Positions 27,890 through 36,736 of a stretch of 64,000 nt of DNA are shown piece after piece. Both the position numbers and the translations under genes were made by a program. Position 1 is the stretch's first letter; each line of letters starts with the position of its first letter. The stretch lies in the NCBI RefSeq assembly GCF_024267675.1, contig NZ_JALDYX010000003.1, positions 1 through 64,000 on the forward strand, given 5' to 3'. The notes beneath the pieces were generated by a model that worked only from the letters and a program-made list of their open reading frames with translations, was not told the DNA's origin and searched no databases. Source of the DNA: Marinobacterium sedimentorum. GTDB lineage: Bacteria > Pseudomonadota > Gammaproteobacteria > Pseudomonadales > Balneatricaceae.

Positions 27890-28918
27890 ATGTATTCGTC
27901 ATTTTTCGGTTTTACCGCCAAACCCTTCCAGTTAAGTCCTGCGACGGAGTTTTTCTTTAAAAGCAAGAGCCACAAGCGCGCCCTGTCCTATCTGCACTAC
28001 GGACTAAGCCAGGGCGAAGGGTTTATCGTCATCACCGGAGAGATTGGCACCGGCAAAACCACCTTGATGCGCAAGCTCTGTAGCACGCTTGAACGTGACA
28101 ACCTCATCACCGCCCAACTGGTGACGACCAGGCTGGAAGCCGATGACCTGCTACGCATGATCTGCAGCGCCTTCGGGCTGCCTGCGGAGAATAAGCCCAA
28201 GGCGGTGTTGCTACAGCAGTTTCAGGACTTTCTGCTGTCGGCTCATCTGGCCAAGAAACGGGTTCTCTTACTGGTAGATGAGGCTCAGAATTTGTCGGCC
28301 AGCGCAATTGAAGAGTTGCGAATGCTTTCCAATTTCCAGGTCAACGATACGTCGTTGATGCAGAGCTTCCTGCTGGGTCAACCGGAGTTACGGGCGATTA
28401 TCCAGGATCCGAACATGGAGCAGTTTCGGCAACGCGTTATCGCGGCTTTCCACCTGCAACCCCTGAGCGAAGTGGAGGTCAAGGCATACATCCTTTGGCG
28501 TCTCGGGGTAGTCGGCTGGGCAGAAAATCCCAGCTTCTGCGACGTTGCATTCAAGGAAATTTACCGACACACCAAGGGAATACCAAGAAAAATTAACGTA
28601 TTCTGCGATCGCCTGTTACTGCTTTGCTTTCTCGAAGAGTTTACGATGGTGGATGAAAACACCGTCACTACCGTGGCAGAAGAACTCGCAGAAGAGTTCT
28701 CCCCTCTGTTGAGCCATCTTCAGCCGCCCCCCACCGTAGGCAATACAAATCACCCCCTGGCATCTATTACAAGTGATGTATCTGAACTGCAGAGAAAAAT
28801 TATACTCATCAACAAATATCTAAGCATCATGGTTAATGAGAAGATTGAACTATTAAAAGTCCTGGACAAAAAATTCAAGCAGGAGATCGATAAGTCGCTG
28901 GAAGATTACGAAAGGTGA
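27890..28918 (+). CDS. Secretion ATPase of the PEP-CTERM locus (ExeA/GspA-like AAA, TIGR03015 type)
   Basis: A 342-residue AAA+ ATPase with the family N-terminus MYSSFFGFTAKPFQLSPA. Walker A is TGEIGTGKTTLMRK (about 50-60), Walker B is VLLLVDEAQNLS, and FLLGQPELR is present, as in ExeA/GspA. The C-terminal ~70 residues form a helical, probably coiled tail (LSIMVNEKIELLKVLDKKFKQE). It may energise or organise envelope assembly of the export machine. It ends 39 bases from the convergent nucleotidyltransferase gene; in many XrtA loci the deacetylase found here at 36737 would follow directly. Confidence 0.92.
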   Translation: MYSSFFGFTAKPFQLSPATEFFFKSKSHKRALSYLHYGLSQGEGFIVITGEIGTGKTTLMRKLCSTLERDNLITAQLVTTRLEADDLLRMICSAFGLPAENKPKAVLLQQFQDFLLSAHLAKKRVLLLVDEAQNLSASAIEELRMLSNFQVNDTSLMQSFLLGQPELRAIIQDPNMEQFRQRVIAAFHLQPLSEVEVKAYILWRLGVVGWAENPSFCDVAFKEIYRHTKGIPRKINVFCDRLLLLCFLEEFTMVDENTVTTVAEELAEEFSPLLSHLQPPPTVGNTNHPLASITSDVSELQRKIILINKYLSIMVNEKIELLKVLDKKFKQEIDKSLEDYER

Positions 28919-28957
28919 CGGTACGGCGAAAACGCACAAAACAGCCTGTTAAGAGCC

Positions 28958-30034
28958 TTAATCCCTGCCGACAGATATTGAGCGCATTAACTTTCTAAGT
29001 AAATGCGGTACCAATACCGAAAGGGGCATTTTCAGCAGGTGACCACGCCAGTAAAGCAGATACTTTGCCAGTCTGTGCCCAGGCTTTTTAGCCAGAGAAT
29101 GATGGGGTATAAGCACGCGGGTGAACAGTATGTCTGCCACTCGCAGCTGAAAAGCGTTCGGAGTTCCAGCATCACTCGCCGTCCAGATATCATCCGGTAT
29201 CGGGCTGGACAAGCAGTATCGGCAATACCTTAAAGCGTAGAAAAGAGGTCTGGCCAACTGCAATTCCAGTGCGCGGTGCTTGAGTTTCAGCCAGTCATCC
29301 GACTTCAACTCTCGAAAGAGAAGATCCATATCTGAAAGATCTCTCAGGCCGTTCTCGAACTCTCCTTCAAAGAATAGATGCGTGGCACTATGAATAATCA
29401 TATCGTACCGCTGCAAGGTCCCCACTCCATCAGCATCAAAGCAAACCTGATCTATTAACCTTTCAATATCAATCCGAAAGCGAAGAACAGGGAAGATGTT
29501 GTGATGAATATCCAGTACTGTCTGTCTCTTATAGTGGATCAATGGCGGGATTTCATGGGTCCATTCTCGATAATAATGCTGATCGTAATCATCGATTTTA
29601 TCGGAATACCAACCGACAGTTTTCAGTTGCCGCTCAACTTTGGACAGTTCCTCTTTTCGCACCAGCACATCAATATCATTAAGGGTACGGCCTTGCCCGG
29701 CTGCCTTGTTCGCATAGATGTAAGCGCCACCCTTCAACAAAATGGGCCGCACCCCGATACTTTGCAGTTCCTTCGCCAGCAGTTTGATTTCCCAGTGCAC
29801 CTGCGAGCGCTGCTTCTGCGCCTGCAGTGAGGCCGAAACCAGGTGATGATACGCCTTATGCGGAACCACTTTCAGTAGATCCTTGTCGGCGAGCAGCTGG
29901 TACAACCGTGCCAACAGGTTGGCAGACCGTCCCAACCGGATCGTCCGGTCCCACTGCTCATCCGAGTACTCCATCGCCAACAAGGGATTACCCAACAGCG
30001 CCTCAACCACCCCGTGATCCTTCGCACAAGCCAT
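28958..30034 (-). CDS. Nucleotidyltransferase family protein (NTP_transf_5 type) of the HprK/PqqD operon
   Basis: A ~358-residue protein with the minimal nucleotidyltransferase core: RPILLKGGAYIYA followed by RTLNDIDVLVRKEEL (metal-binding Asp pair in NDIDVLV). HDIHHN-like and HLFFEGEFENGLRDLSDMDLL segments follow, typical of the uncharacterised PF14907 group. Start is uncertain: ATG at 30034 overlaps the kinase gene by 32 bases; GTG at 30010 has an aagga site 7 bases upstream and overlaps by 8. It is the last gene of a four-gene minus-strand operon with an HprK-like kinase, a PqqD-like protein and a Tat-signal protein. It may adenylylate or otherwise modify a product of that operon (inference). 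Confidence 0.85.
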   Translation of the reverse strand: MACAKDHGVVEALLGNPLLAMEYSDEQWDRTIRLGRSANLLARLYQLLADKDLLKVVPHKAYHHLVSASLQAQKQRSQVHWEIKLLAKELQSIGVRPILLKGGAYIYANKAAGQGRTLNDIDVLVRKEELSKVERQLKTVGWYSDKIDDYDQHYYREWTHEIPPLIHYKRQTVLDIHHNIFPVLRFRIDIERLIDQVCFDADGVGTLQRYDMIIHSATHLFFEGEFENGLRDLSDMDLLFRELKSDDWLKLKHRALELQLARPLFYALRYCRYCLSSPIPDDIWTASDAGTPNAFQLRVADILFTRVLIPHHSLAKKPGHRLAKYLLYWRGHLLKMPLSVLVPHLLRKLMRSISVGRD

Positions 30035-30932
30035 CAAAAAACTCAAAAACCTCTTCAAACCGACTGTACTCCAGCGTGAAACAGTCACATCGATCTACCA
30101 AGCTGCAGGCCGTATCGAAACCCGCCTTGCCAAGAATATGATAATTGAAGCTGTTGCCGATTAACTCCATAAATGCAGCGGGTTTTCGGCATGCGCTAAC
30201 ATTTAAAGTGCTACCAGGCACGTAACGGGGAGTAATAATATGGGTCGGCTTCGCTCCCACCGATGCCTGGGAAGCGGTTTCGGCCGTTGGCTTCATCAGC
30301 GCTACCACCCCTTTAGCCGTATCGTAAAATTTTTCCGTCAGCTCCGCCTGGGGAAAAAGCTGATGCAGCAGGTCGATCGATTCATTTTTTAGATTGACCG
30401 GTCGCCCGATAGGTATCGCAAGGCCCGTTGAGGGCTCCACCATCAGGATCTCGTCCGAGAACAAACGCCAACCGTGCTGCATCAATGCTGCTGCCAGCGT
30501 ACTTTTGCCAGACCCCGGCGGGGCCGGGAGAATCACCATGACCCCGTTTTTTTCGACGCCGGCCGCATGGAAATGCAGGTAGCGATGATACTGATTGGCG
30601 ATACACCAGTTCAAGCCCCATTCAAACAGTGGAACCGCCTGCTGAGCCGGCAGGGGTTTGAAAGGGGCGAAGCCATCAAGATAAAAATTCACCTGTGGAC
30701 GAACCCAGCGTCGCAATGAAGCCGGACGCTCCACCCGGATACGGAAGTCAATGAATGCCGGCCGGGTCACTGTTTCTCGAAACGGCTGATAAAGAAAGGG
30801 AATCCACTTTTTGACGGTGTCGACGCTAGAGGTCAGTGCGACTGTGAAGGTACCAAATTCAAAATACCAAGTGTTGTTCACGTCTGCATCTGAGCGATGC
30901 AGGTGGCTCAAAGCGCACGCACCAGTTGGCAC
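30003..30932 (-). CDS. HprK-related kinase A (TIGR04352 type)
   Basis: Up to 309 residues. The P-loop VILPAPPGSGKSTLAAALM lies at about 135-152 and RLFSDEILMVEP supplies the HprK-like catalytic Asp region. FHAAGVEKNG precedes the P-loop, and VPGSTLNVSACR and NSFNYHILG come later. HPr kinase relatives phosphorylate a Ser or hydroxyl on a protein; this subfamily is known for standing next to a PqqD-like protein and a nucleotidyltransferase, with unknown targets. The start is not well fixed: GTG at 30932 overlaps the pqqD-like gene by 25 bases, and GTG at 30881 is an alternative. Confidence 0.88.
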   Translation of the reverse strand: MPTGACALSHLHRSDADVNNTWYFEFGTFTVALTSSVDTVKKWIPFLYQPFRETVTRPAFIDFRIRVERPASLRRWVRPQVNFYLDGFAPFKPLPAQQAVPLFEWGLNWCIANQYHRYLHFHAAGVEKNGVMVILPAPPGSGKSTLAAALMQHGWRLFSDEILMVEPSTGLAIPIGRPVNLKNESIDLLHQLFPQAELTEKFYDTAKGVVALMKPTAETASQASVGAKPTHIITPRYVPGSTLNVSACRKPAAFMELIGNSFNYHILGKAGFDTACSLVDRCDCFTLEYSRFEEVFEFFDGLCEGSRGG

Positions 30933-31186
30933 TCCTGCAGGGAGTGCAGGGTGTCGCCGACTAATCGCGGTAGCTCCTCAACCTCAACATACAAGGCTGC
31001 GGCTTGCCCGATCAGCGATTCGGTGGTCTGCGGATGCTGCCCATCCAGGCAACACAATAGATGGTCAGCGAGTCCGTTAAGCTCGAAAGTATCACCGGAC
31101 AAAGGATGAAACACCACCGCACCATCCTGCCAGCGCCTGGAAGTCTCCGCGTAGCTAAAATCCAGACACCACTTCACCTCATCCAT
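30908..31186 (-). CDS. PqqD-like peptide chaperone of the HprK-related system (TIGR04353 type)
   Basis: A small 92-residue protein from the ATG at 31186 (aggt 9 bases upstream); a GTG at 31210 would add eight residues. The core GAVVFHPLSGDTFELNGLADHLLCCL matches PqqD-family RiPP recognition elements, where a winged-helix domain holds a leader peptide for a modifying enzyme. It lies 11 bases after the Tat-protein gene and just before the HprK-like kinase. This suggests it presents a peptide or protein substrate to the kinase (inference from domain pairing). Confidence 0.87.
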   Translation of the reverse strand: MDEVKWCLDFSYAETSRRWQDGAVVFHPLSGDTFELNGLADHLLCCLDGQHPQTTESLIGQAAALYVEVEELPRLVGDTLHSLQECQLVRAL

Positions 31187-31197
31187 GTAGTATTGAC

Positions 31198-31890
31198 CTA
31201 TATCGTACACCGCTGCATCAACGCAGCATTTTCAGCATAATTTGCGCTGAAGTGGGCCAGAATTCCCTCCAACTGGATTTCCTTCGTCACATCTCCATTG
31301 ACAGTTACCACCGTCTCGGCAATCTCCCGCGGTAAATACGGATAAGTAACGCCTGAGTGCAGGGCATTCAGTAAGGCGGCACAAACCTGCTGGGCGTAAG
31401 CGTCACTGCCAAACAGGTACGCCATTATCGGGAGCGTAAAACCTCCCGTCCAGATAAGAGATGAGCCGGACATGCTCAGTACCTGTGTGATCAAGCTATC
31501 AAGAGTGGTGCCGTTAGCATAGGTATAAGTGTTATCCGATAGTACACGGCCCTGATCATCACATTCATCGCAGGGCTTGTTGACCTTCTTTGGGGGCGCG
31601 TTAATCCTGGCTTTATACATGACCCCAAACTCGATTGTCATGGCGGCGTCCGCAGGCCAGCAGGCCGGATGGGTCTTCCAATACTCCGGCGTCTTGCCAT
31701 CTCCAAGCGTGCGACATTCATGCAGGTGGTTGGAAAGGTTGCCGCTAAGCATGCCGGATATGGAGCACTCCGCCCCCCACGCCGATCGACTTGGCAAGGA
31801 TGCCATGATGGGCGTACCGGCAAGTCCGATCAGCAGTCGACGCCGGATTGGGTCTGACTTCTTGGGGTTTTTCTCATCGGTATCCATCAT
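31198..31890 (-). CDS. Tat-signal exported protein of unknown function, first gene of the PqqD/HprK operon
   Basis: A 230-residue protein with a twin-arginine-type leader (RRRLLIGLAGTPIMASLPSRSAWG, residues 16-39) predicted to be cut before AEC. The mature part is Cys-rich near its start (CSIS, HEC, HPAC, CDEC). It contains GKTPEYWKTHPACWP, resembling the TPGYWKNHP-type motif seen in some surface proteins. I do not recognise the family. Its position directly before the PqqD-like and HprK-like genes makes it the best candidate substrate of that pair (inference). A strong sigma-54 promoter lies 86 bases upstream. The start could be ATG at 31890 or 31887, next to a 13-base tandem duplication. 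Confidence 0.75.
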   Translation of the reverse strand: MMDTDEKNPKKSDPIRRRLLIGLAGTPIMASLPSRSAWGAECSISGMLSGNLSNHLHECRTLGDGKTPEYWKTHPACWPADAAMTIEFGVMYKARINAPPKKVNKPCDECDDQGRVLSDNTYTYANGTTLDSLITQVLSMSGSSLIWTGGFTLPIMAYLFGSDAYAQQVCAALLNALHSGVTYPYLPREIAETVVTVNGDVTKEIQLEGILAHFSANYAENAALMQRCTI

Positions 31891-31900
31891 CGGTATCCAT
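31875..31900 (-). repeat. Perfect 13-base tandem duplication over the start codon
   Basis: The 13-mer atggataccgatg (minus strand) occurs twice end to end, at 31900-31888 and 31887-31875. The copies are out of frame with each other, so the upstream ATG at 31900 reads into a stop, while ATGs at 31890/31887 start the Tat protein. A possible nine-codon frame from an ATG at 31916, behind aggaggg, ends with a TGA that overlaps the ATG at 31890. Confidence 0.8.
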
Positions 31901-31974
31901 TATAGAAAATCCACATCGTCTGGGGGGACCCTCCTGACGCTAAACCTCAAGTATCAGGCCTTTACTAAAAAGTC

Positions 31975-31990
31975 AGCAATATTCAAGCCA
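31975..31990 (-). promoter_or_regulatory. Sigma-54 (-24/-12) promoter of the Tat-PqqD-HprK operon
   Basis: The minus strand reads TGGCTTGAATATTGCT. It has GG and GC exactly 10 bases apart and matches the sigma-54 consensus TGGCACGRNNNTTGCW at all but two informative positions. The predicted start, about 12 bases after GC, is near 31964, 74 bases before the start codon. Confidence 0.85.
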
Positions 31991-32041
31991 TAGGAATATT
32001 TACTTTAGAAACAATAGCTTGAAAAAATAGCATTCGACCAC

Positions 32042-32057
32042 TGTAATAAAAACTGAC
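32042..32057 (-). promoter_or_regulatory. Putative PrsR enhancer upstream of the Tat operon
   Basis: Minus strand GTCAGTTTTTATTACA differs at one base from the element upstream of pepA (40886-40901). Its centre is about 86 bases upstream of the predicted sigma-54 start, a usual distance for an enhancer of a sigma-54 activator. Assignment to PrsR is inference. Confidence 0.55.
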
Positions 32058-32101
32058 ACACCGGCGAGTCCATGACGCTTAGCCCATAACGCTGGCCAAC
32101 G

Positions 32102-33481
32102 TCACCGGGCACACTGTATTGCGTGCTTTTCCAGCAACGCGTATAACGTTGGCCGGGTAATGCCGAGCAGCTCGGAGGCCCGGGAAATATTATTGTCAGT
32201 AAACCCCAGCGCTCTCACAATCGCACGCTTCTCTTCGATATCGCGAACCTGCTTGAGGTTCAGAGGCCAGATATCCTGCGCCTTCCCCAATGACAATCCC
32301 AGATCGCTGGCAGTCACCTGACTGCCATCCGCCATGATCACCGCGCGTTTGACCCTGTTTTCCAGTTGGCGTACGTTCCCCGGCCAGGAATATTCCTCCA
32401 CCGCCTGACAAGCCTCTTCGCTAAAGCCCTTCAACGGCCGCCCCAGTTCGTCGCAGTATCGATTAAAGAAGGCGCGGGCTATCAGTATAGCATCGCCTGG
32501 ACGTGCCCGAAGTGGCGGAATGGTGATCACGAACTCACTGAGTCGGTAGTAAAGATCCTCCCGAAAACGACCGTCGCGGGTCATCTCTTCCAGATTCTGA
32601 TGCGTCGCGCTGATAATCCGCACGTCCACCTCAATTTCCTGGCGTCCACCAAGTCGCTCGAAGCGCCTTTCCTGCAGAAAACGCAACAGCTTGGACTGAA
32701 GCGGCATCGGCATATCACCGATCTCGTCCAGGAATAAGGTGCCACGGTGAGCGGTTTCGACCTTCCCCGGAGTTTGTTTGACTGCCCCCGTAAAGGCCCC
32801 TTTCTCATAGCCAAAAAGTTCGCTTTCCAACAAATTTTCCGGAATCGAGGCGCAGTTGATCGCAACAAAGCGCTGACTGGCCCTATCACTCAGGGCGTGG
32901 ATCGCTACGGCCAGAACCTCCTTGCCAGTACCGCTTTCTCCCAGCAATAGAGCACTTATATTGGCGGGCGCAATGCGTTCGACAAGCTTGCAGACCTCAA
33001 GCATCTCCTCCGAGGCCGCGATAACACCCTGCAGCGGCGAATTCTGCACTCTAATGGCCGCCAGCCTGCGATTTTCCTTTTCCAGCTCGCGGAGCAGGAA
33101 AGCCCGCTCCAGTATCAAGCCCAGCGTATCCAGATCCATGGGCTTTTGGCAGTAATCATAAGCCCCCAGGCCGATCGAATTAACCGCATTAACCTTGTCG
33201 TCATTACCGGTGAGAACGATGACCTTAGACTCGGGTTGCAGCTGCAAAATTTCCTGCAGCACCTGCATCCCCACCGAGGCATTGGCAGGATCGGGCGGCA
33301 ACCCCAGGTCCAGGGTAATCACATCCGGTTCATATCGCCTTAGTTGCGCAATGGCGGTTTCCCGGTCGGTCGCGAACACCAGCTCGTACTGCTCCAAGCC
33401 CCACTTGAGCTGCTTCTGAAGCCCCATGTCATCCTCGACAACCAAAAGGAGCTTCTTGTCCCTGTCCCGGCCATTACTCAT
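32102..33481 (-). CDS. prsR: PEP-CTERM-box response regulator PrsR (NtrC family, sigma-54 activator)
   Basis: A 459-residue NtrC-type regulator. The receiver domain (residues about 9-125) has the phosphoacceptor in TLDLGLPPDP. The AAA+ domain has Walker A GESGTGKEVL, the sigma-54 contact loop GAFTGA, and Walker B GTLFLDEIGDMP. The C-terminal helix-turn-helix is NISRASELLGITRPTLYALLEKH. It activates RpoN-dependent promoters after phosphorylation by PrsK; the two genes overlap by 4 bases. Four sigma-54-like promoters in this window are its likely targets. Confidence 0.96.
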   Translation of the reverse strand: MSNGRDRDKKLLLVVEDDMGLQKQLKWGLEQYELVFATDRETAIAQLRRYEPDVITLDLGLPPDPANASVGMQVLQEILQLQPESKVIVLTGNDDKVNAVNSIGLGAYDYCQKPMDLDTLGLILERAFLLRELEKENRRLAAIRVQNSPLQGVIAASEEMLEVCKLVERIAPANISALLLGESGTGKEVLAVAIHALSDRASQRFVAINCASIPENLLESELFGYEKGAFTGAVKQTPGKVETAHRGTLFLDEIGDMPMPLQSKLLRFLQERRFERLGGRQEIEVDVRIISATHQNLEEMTRDGRFREDLYYRLSEFVITIPPLRARPGDAILIARAFFNRYCDELGRPLKGFSEEACQAVEEYSWPGNVRQLENRVKRAVIMADGSQVTASDLGLSLGKAQDIWPLNLKQVRDIEEKRAIVRALGFTDNNISRASELLGITRPTLYALLEKHAIQCAR

Positions 33482-35619
33482 ACCGCTTTACCTGTCTCTG
33501 CTTCCAGCCCCCCATGTACCTCATACGCCGGCAGTGCCACACGAAATTCGCTGCCCTGCCCCGGCGCACTACTGACCTCGAGGGATCCCTGGTTCTGAAC
33601 AACGAATTGACGGGTTTCGTAAACACCGATCCCCATACCCGCACGCCCCTTGGTGGTATCAAAGGGTTTGAAAAGCCGCTCACGCTGGAACTGTTCGCTC
33701 ATGCCGCAACCATTGTCCATCACACTAAAGATAGCCATCCCCTCCCGATTGTCTACCAGCAAACGGACAAAACCCTCGGCCGGGGTCGCCTCCTGGGCAT
33801 TCTGGACCAGATGACCAAGCACCGAGACGAGCTTGTCGCGCTCAGTCTTGAGCTTTAACGCCGCAGCCGGACCCTCGGGAATCACCAACTCCACCTTGGG
33901 CAACCGGTCCTTCTGGTTCTGCACGACGGCCCTTGCTATATCGAGCGCATTAACGACCTCTGCGCGCGCCGCGAGCGCGCCCTGCTGCTTGAGCTGGCTC
34001 AACATCCTGTTCATTCGTTGCACTGCATTGGCCAGGGTCTCCAGGGCATCGTCCACGAATTCGGGATTGCGCTTGTGCCGTTCGGCGTTCTTTACAACCA
34101 TCGAGAGTTGAGCCACCACGTTCTTGATATCGTGAACCACAAACGCCGAGAAACGATAATAGGCCTCGAACTGATGCGTGGCCGCTAGCTGGTCCGTCGT
34201 GTCTCTAAGGGTGATCAGGGCAGCCAGTTGGGAGCCGAGCGCCTTCAACAGATCGTGATCCTCCCAGTTGAGGGTGCGTTCTGCCCGCGGGTGGGCCAAA
34301 CCAACCAGCCCGTTAAGCACGCCCTGATGCAGTAACGGCACCAATAGCCAAAGCTGCTGCCCCTCCAACAGTCGATCGGCAATTTGAAGGTCACCGTAGT
34401 GCGCCGGCGCAACCAGGTACTCGGGCACCTCGATGACCCAGCCACTCTCCTGACAGAAGTCGAGCAAGGCCCCATCTTCACGGCTCGACAGGTTGGACAG
34501 TGGCTTGACACTGCTCCAGCCTTTGACGACAAACTCCCCGCCTTCGCGCACCCAGAGAATCCCTCCCAGGCTATCCAGGGGATCAGCCATCCCCTGAATC
34601 AATTGCTCGTAATAGAAGTTATCCAGCGGCAGCGCGGAAAAGCGTTCGTTGGCCTTCATCCATTCCGCACGGTAATCGTATTTGTAGGACAAGAAGTGCT
34701 TGCTGACCCAGACAGCGACGATCGAACGGAAACGCCCCGAGCCAACCAGCAGGCACAGGAGCGAAAGCGCCACGACAACAAACACCACCCGCACCGCGCT
34801 GCCCTGGTTGGAATCGAACCAGCGCAGGTAATAGCCGACCATCGACATGACAAGCAGGTAGATGCCCGCCAAAAACAGACCGGTGGAGAAAAACACCGCC
34901 CGATGAGACAGGTGTAACTGGCGATCCCCCCCTTTGCTGCGGGCAATGGAAACCGCCAGTAGCGGCGCCATTACGGCGCATACAAAACCCCGCACCTGCC
35001 ACAAGGTCGCGTCCACCCGGTTAAACAGCAGTGCCTCTGAATAGAGCAGGAAATCGTAACCGAACACCACGGCTGTCCCAACACAGAAGAACTTGACCGA
35101 CCAGCGCTGCTCCCGGGGTATATTGCGGTACCACTGCTCCAGCAGAATAAGCGCCAGGATCACCAGCATAAAGGGGCTCATAAGGGTGAGGGAGGCCGGC
35201 AGAACCTTGCCACTCTCCCCCAACGAGAATTGCAGCAAACTCCCCAGCAGCAGGACGCTCAGCAGCGGGAAAAATCCCCACAGCCACCGACTGGACCAAA
35301 AATTTCGTGTGCCGACTTCCTGGTTGCTCGCATGCAGCCGCCATAACAGCATGACCCAAGCAGCATCCCGCATGATCTCCAGAAAAAATTGATTCGGGTC
35401 TGGTACCTCGGACCCAGGAATGCCAAGAGGCTCCCCGCCGCTGTTCAGACCCAGATAGCCGGACCAGGCAACCATCCCCCCCAGGGCTAGCAGCAACCAG
35501 ATCCCCTGCAACCGCCCCCGCCAGAGCAACAAGGTCAGCACCAGCACGGTAGCATACGCCAGGGCCGCGGCCAGATAACTGAACCCGGCAACCATCATTG
35601 AAAGCTCAACTCCCGTCAC
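33478..35619 (-). CDS. prsK: XrtA/PEP-CTERM system histidine kinase PrsK
   Basis: A 713-residue membrane sensor kinase. The N-terminal ~300 residues hold about nine to ten transmembrane helices, then a GAF-like domain (DPLDSLGGILWVREG to ALITLRD, about 345-480). The kinase core has the H-box FVVHDIKNVVAQLS, N-box VQNAQEATP, and G boxes DNGCGM and GMGIGVYE. It would sense an envelope or membrane cue and phosphorylate PrsR. GTG at 35619 behind gggggagggg is the likely start; it follows the protease gene by 33 bases. Confidence 0.95.
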   Translation of the reverse strand: MTGVELSMMVAGFSYLAAALAYATVLVLTLLLWRGRLQGIWLLLALGGMVAWSGYLGLNSGGEPLGIPGSEVPDPNQFFLEIMRDAAWVMLLWRLHASNQEVGTRNFWSSRWLWGFFPLLSVLLLGSLLQFSLGESGKVLPASLTLMSPFMLVILALILLEQWYRNIPREQRWSVKFFCVGTAVVFGYDFLLYSEALLFNRVDATLWQVRGFVCAVMAPLLAVSIARSKGGDRQLHLSHRAVFFSTGLFLAGIYLLVMSMVGYYLRWFDSNQGSAVRVVFVVVALSLLCLLVGSGRFRSIVAVWVSKHFLSYKYDYRAEWMKANERFSALPLDNFYYEQLIQGMADPLDSLGGILWVREGGEFVVKGWSSVKPLSNLSSREDGALLDFCQESGWVIEVPEYLVAPAHYGDLQIADRLLEGQQLWLLVPLLHQGVLNGLVGLAHPRAERTLNWEDHDLLKALGSQLAALITLRDTTDQLAATHQFEAYYRFSAFVVHDIKNVVAQLSMVVKNAERHKRNPEFVDDALETLANAVQRMNRMLSQLKQQGALAARAEVVNALDIARAVVQNQKDRLPKVELVIPEGPAAALKLKTERDKLVSVLGHLVQNAQEATPAEGFVRLLVDNREGMAIFSVMDNGCGMSEQFQRERLFKPFDTTKGRAGMGIGVYETRQFVVQNQGSLEVSSAPGQGSEFRVALPAYEVHGGLEAETGKAV

Positions 35620-35652
35620 CCGCCCCTCCCCCGGATAATCCGCAGCCAGACC

Positions 35653-36438
35653 TCAGTTATCTGTCTGACTGGACAGTAACTCACGCAGATAGCGCACCGG
35701 AATCGCATAGCTGATGCCGCTGGGGTCACTCAGGACATCCTCTTTGGTCGATTTGACATAGACCCCGTTGATAATTCCAACCACGGCTCCATCGTCCGGG
35801 TCATAGAGCGGACTGCCGCTGTTGCCGGGGTACGCGGTGGCATCCAGCTGGTACACCATCAAGGGCTGTCGCAACTGCCGGATTTTATGTGCGGATAACT
35901 GTCCGGATGATTGTGCCGGTATCCCCATTGGCGTGATGCTGGAGATCATGCCACGGTGCGTCACGGGGTAAAGACCCAGAATGGCCCCCAGTGGAAACCC
36001 GGTAAAGGCGTAGTTCTCTCCCTCGCGAACAGTTGTCCTGTTTGAGAGTTTCATTACAGGCAGCCTGTCGGAGATATTCAGCAGTGCCAGGTCATGGTGC
36101 GGTTCAGAGGCGACGACCTTAGCCGGCATCACCCGAGGATTATTCCCGGTACCGACAAAAACCACCAACTGCTCCTTCTTGAGGTCGTCTAGCTGCATAT
36201 TAACGACATGGGCGTTGGTCGCTATATGGCGTCCATCGCCCACGACAAAGCCCGTGCCCAACAGGCGTGAGGGAGGACGTCGGCCTGGCGAGTAAGTACC
36301 GATGCCGACGATTGACGGTTTGACAGCCGAGACAGTATCCGCCAGTTCGGCCGCCTGACCGTAACCGCTGCCAAGGCCCATCGTCAGGATCAGACTGAGC
36401 CAGACCCATGAATACCTATGCATTACAGGCCCGTCCAT
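35653..36438 (-). CDS. Trypsin-like (S1/Deg-type) serine protease with signal peptide
   Basis: About 261 residues from the ATG at 36438 (ggggag 7 bases upstream); nearby ATGs at 36441 and 36423 are alternatives. A signal peptide (WVWLSLILTMGLGSGYGQA) leads into a trypsin-like domain. The catalytic triad is visible: His in ATNAHVVN, Asp in HHDLALLNI, Ser in YPGNSGSPL. There is no PDZ domain, unlike DegP. It is periplasmic by prediction and is encoded directly before prsK, so it might process an envelope signal or PEP-CTERM proteins (inference). Confidence 0.88.
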   Translation of the reverse strand: MDGPVMHRYSWVWLSLILTMGLGSGYGQAAELADTVSAVKPSIVGIGTYSPGRRPPSRLLGTGFVVGDGRHIATNAHVVNMQLDDLKKEQLVVFVGTGNNPRVMPAKVVASEPHHDLALLNISDRLPVMKLSNRTTVREGENYAFTGFPLGAILGLYPVTHRGMISSITPMGIPAQSSGQLSAHKIRQLRQPLMVYQLDATAYPGNSGSPLYDPDDGAVVGIINGVYVKSTKEDVLSDPSGISYAIPVRYLRELLSSQTDN

Positions 36439-36736
36439 CATGCCACTCCCCAATCCCGATCAATACCGCCAAGCAAGCAGCAATCGAAGAGAAGTATAGT
36501 CTCGAAGCGAGATCTATGTGGCTCACACAACTCAGGTTCTGCAGCATCCGGCAAGGTCTTGGAGTGATAACCCGTTTTCAAGGTAGGGCGTTCCATCACG
36601 CGGCCTCACCGGTTACAGGCCGGCTCTGCTCCGCCTTCAACTACACTTATCCAACACCGCTACCGAACAGGACGGCTGACAATAGTTTTTGCTTGCGTGA
36701 TCATCCTCTCATCAGAGTGCCAAGGAATTCAGAGCT

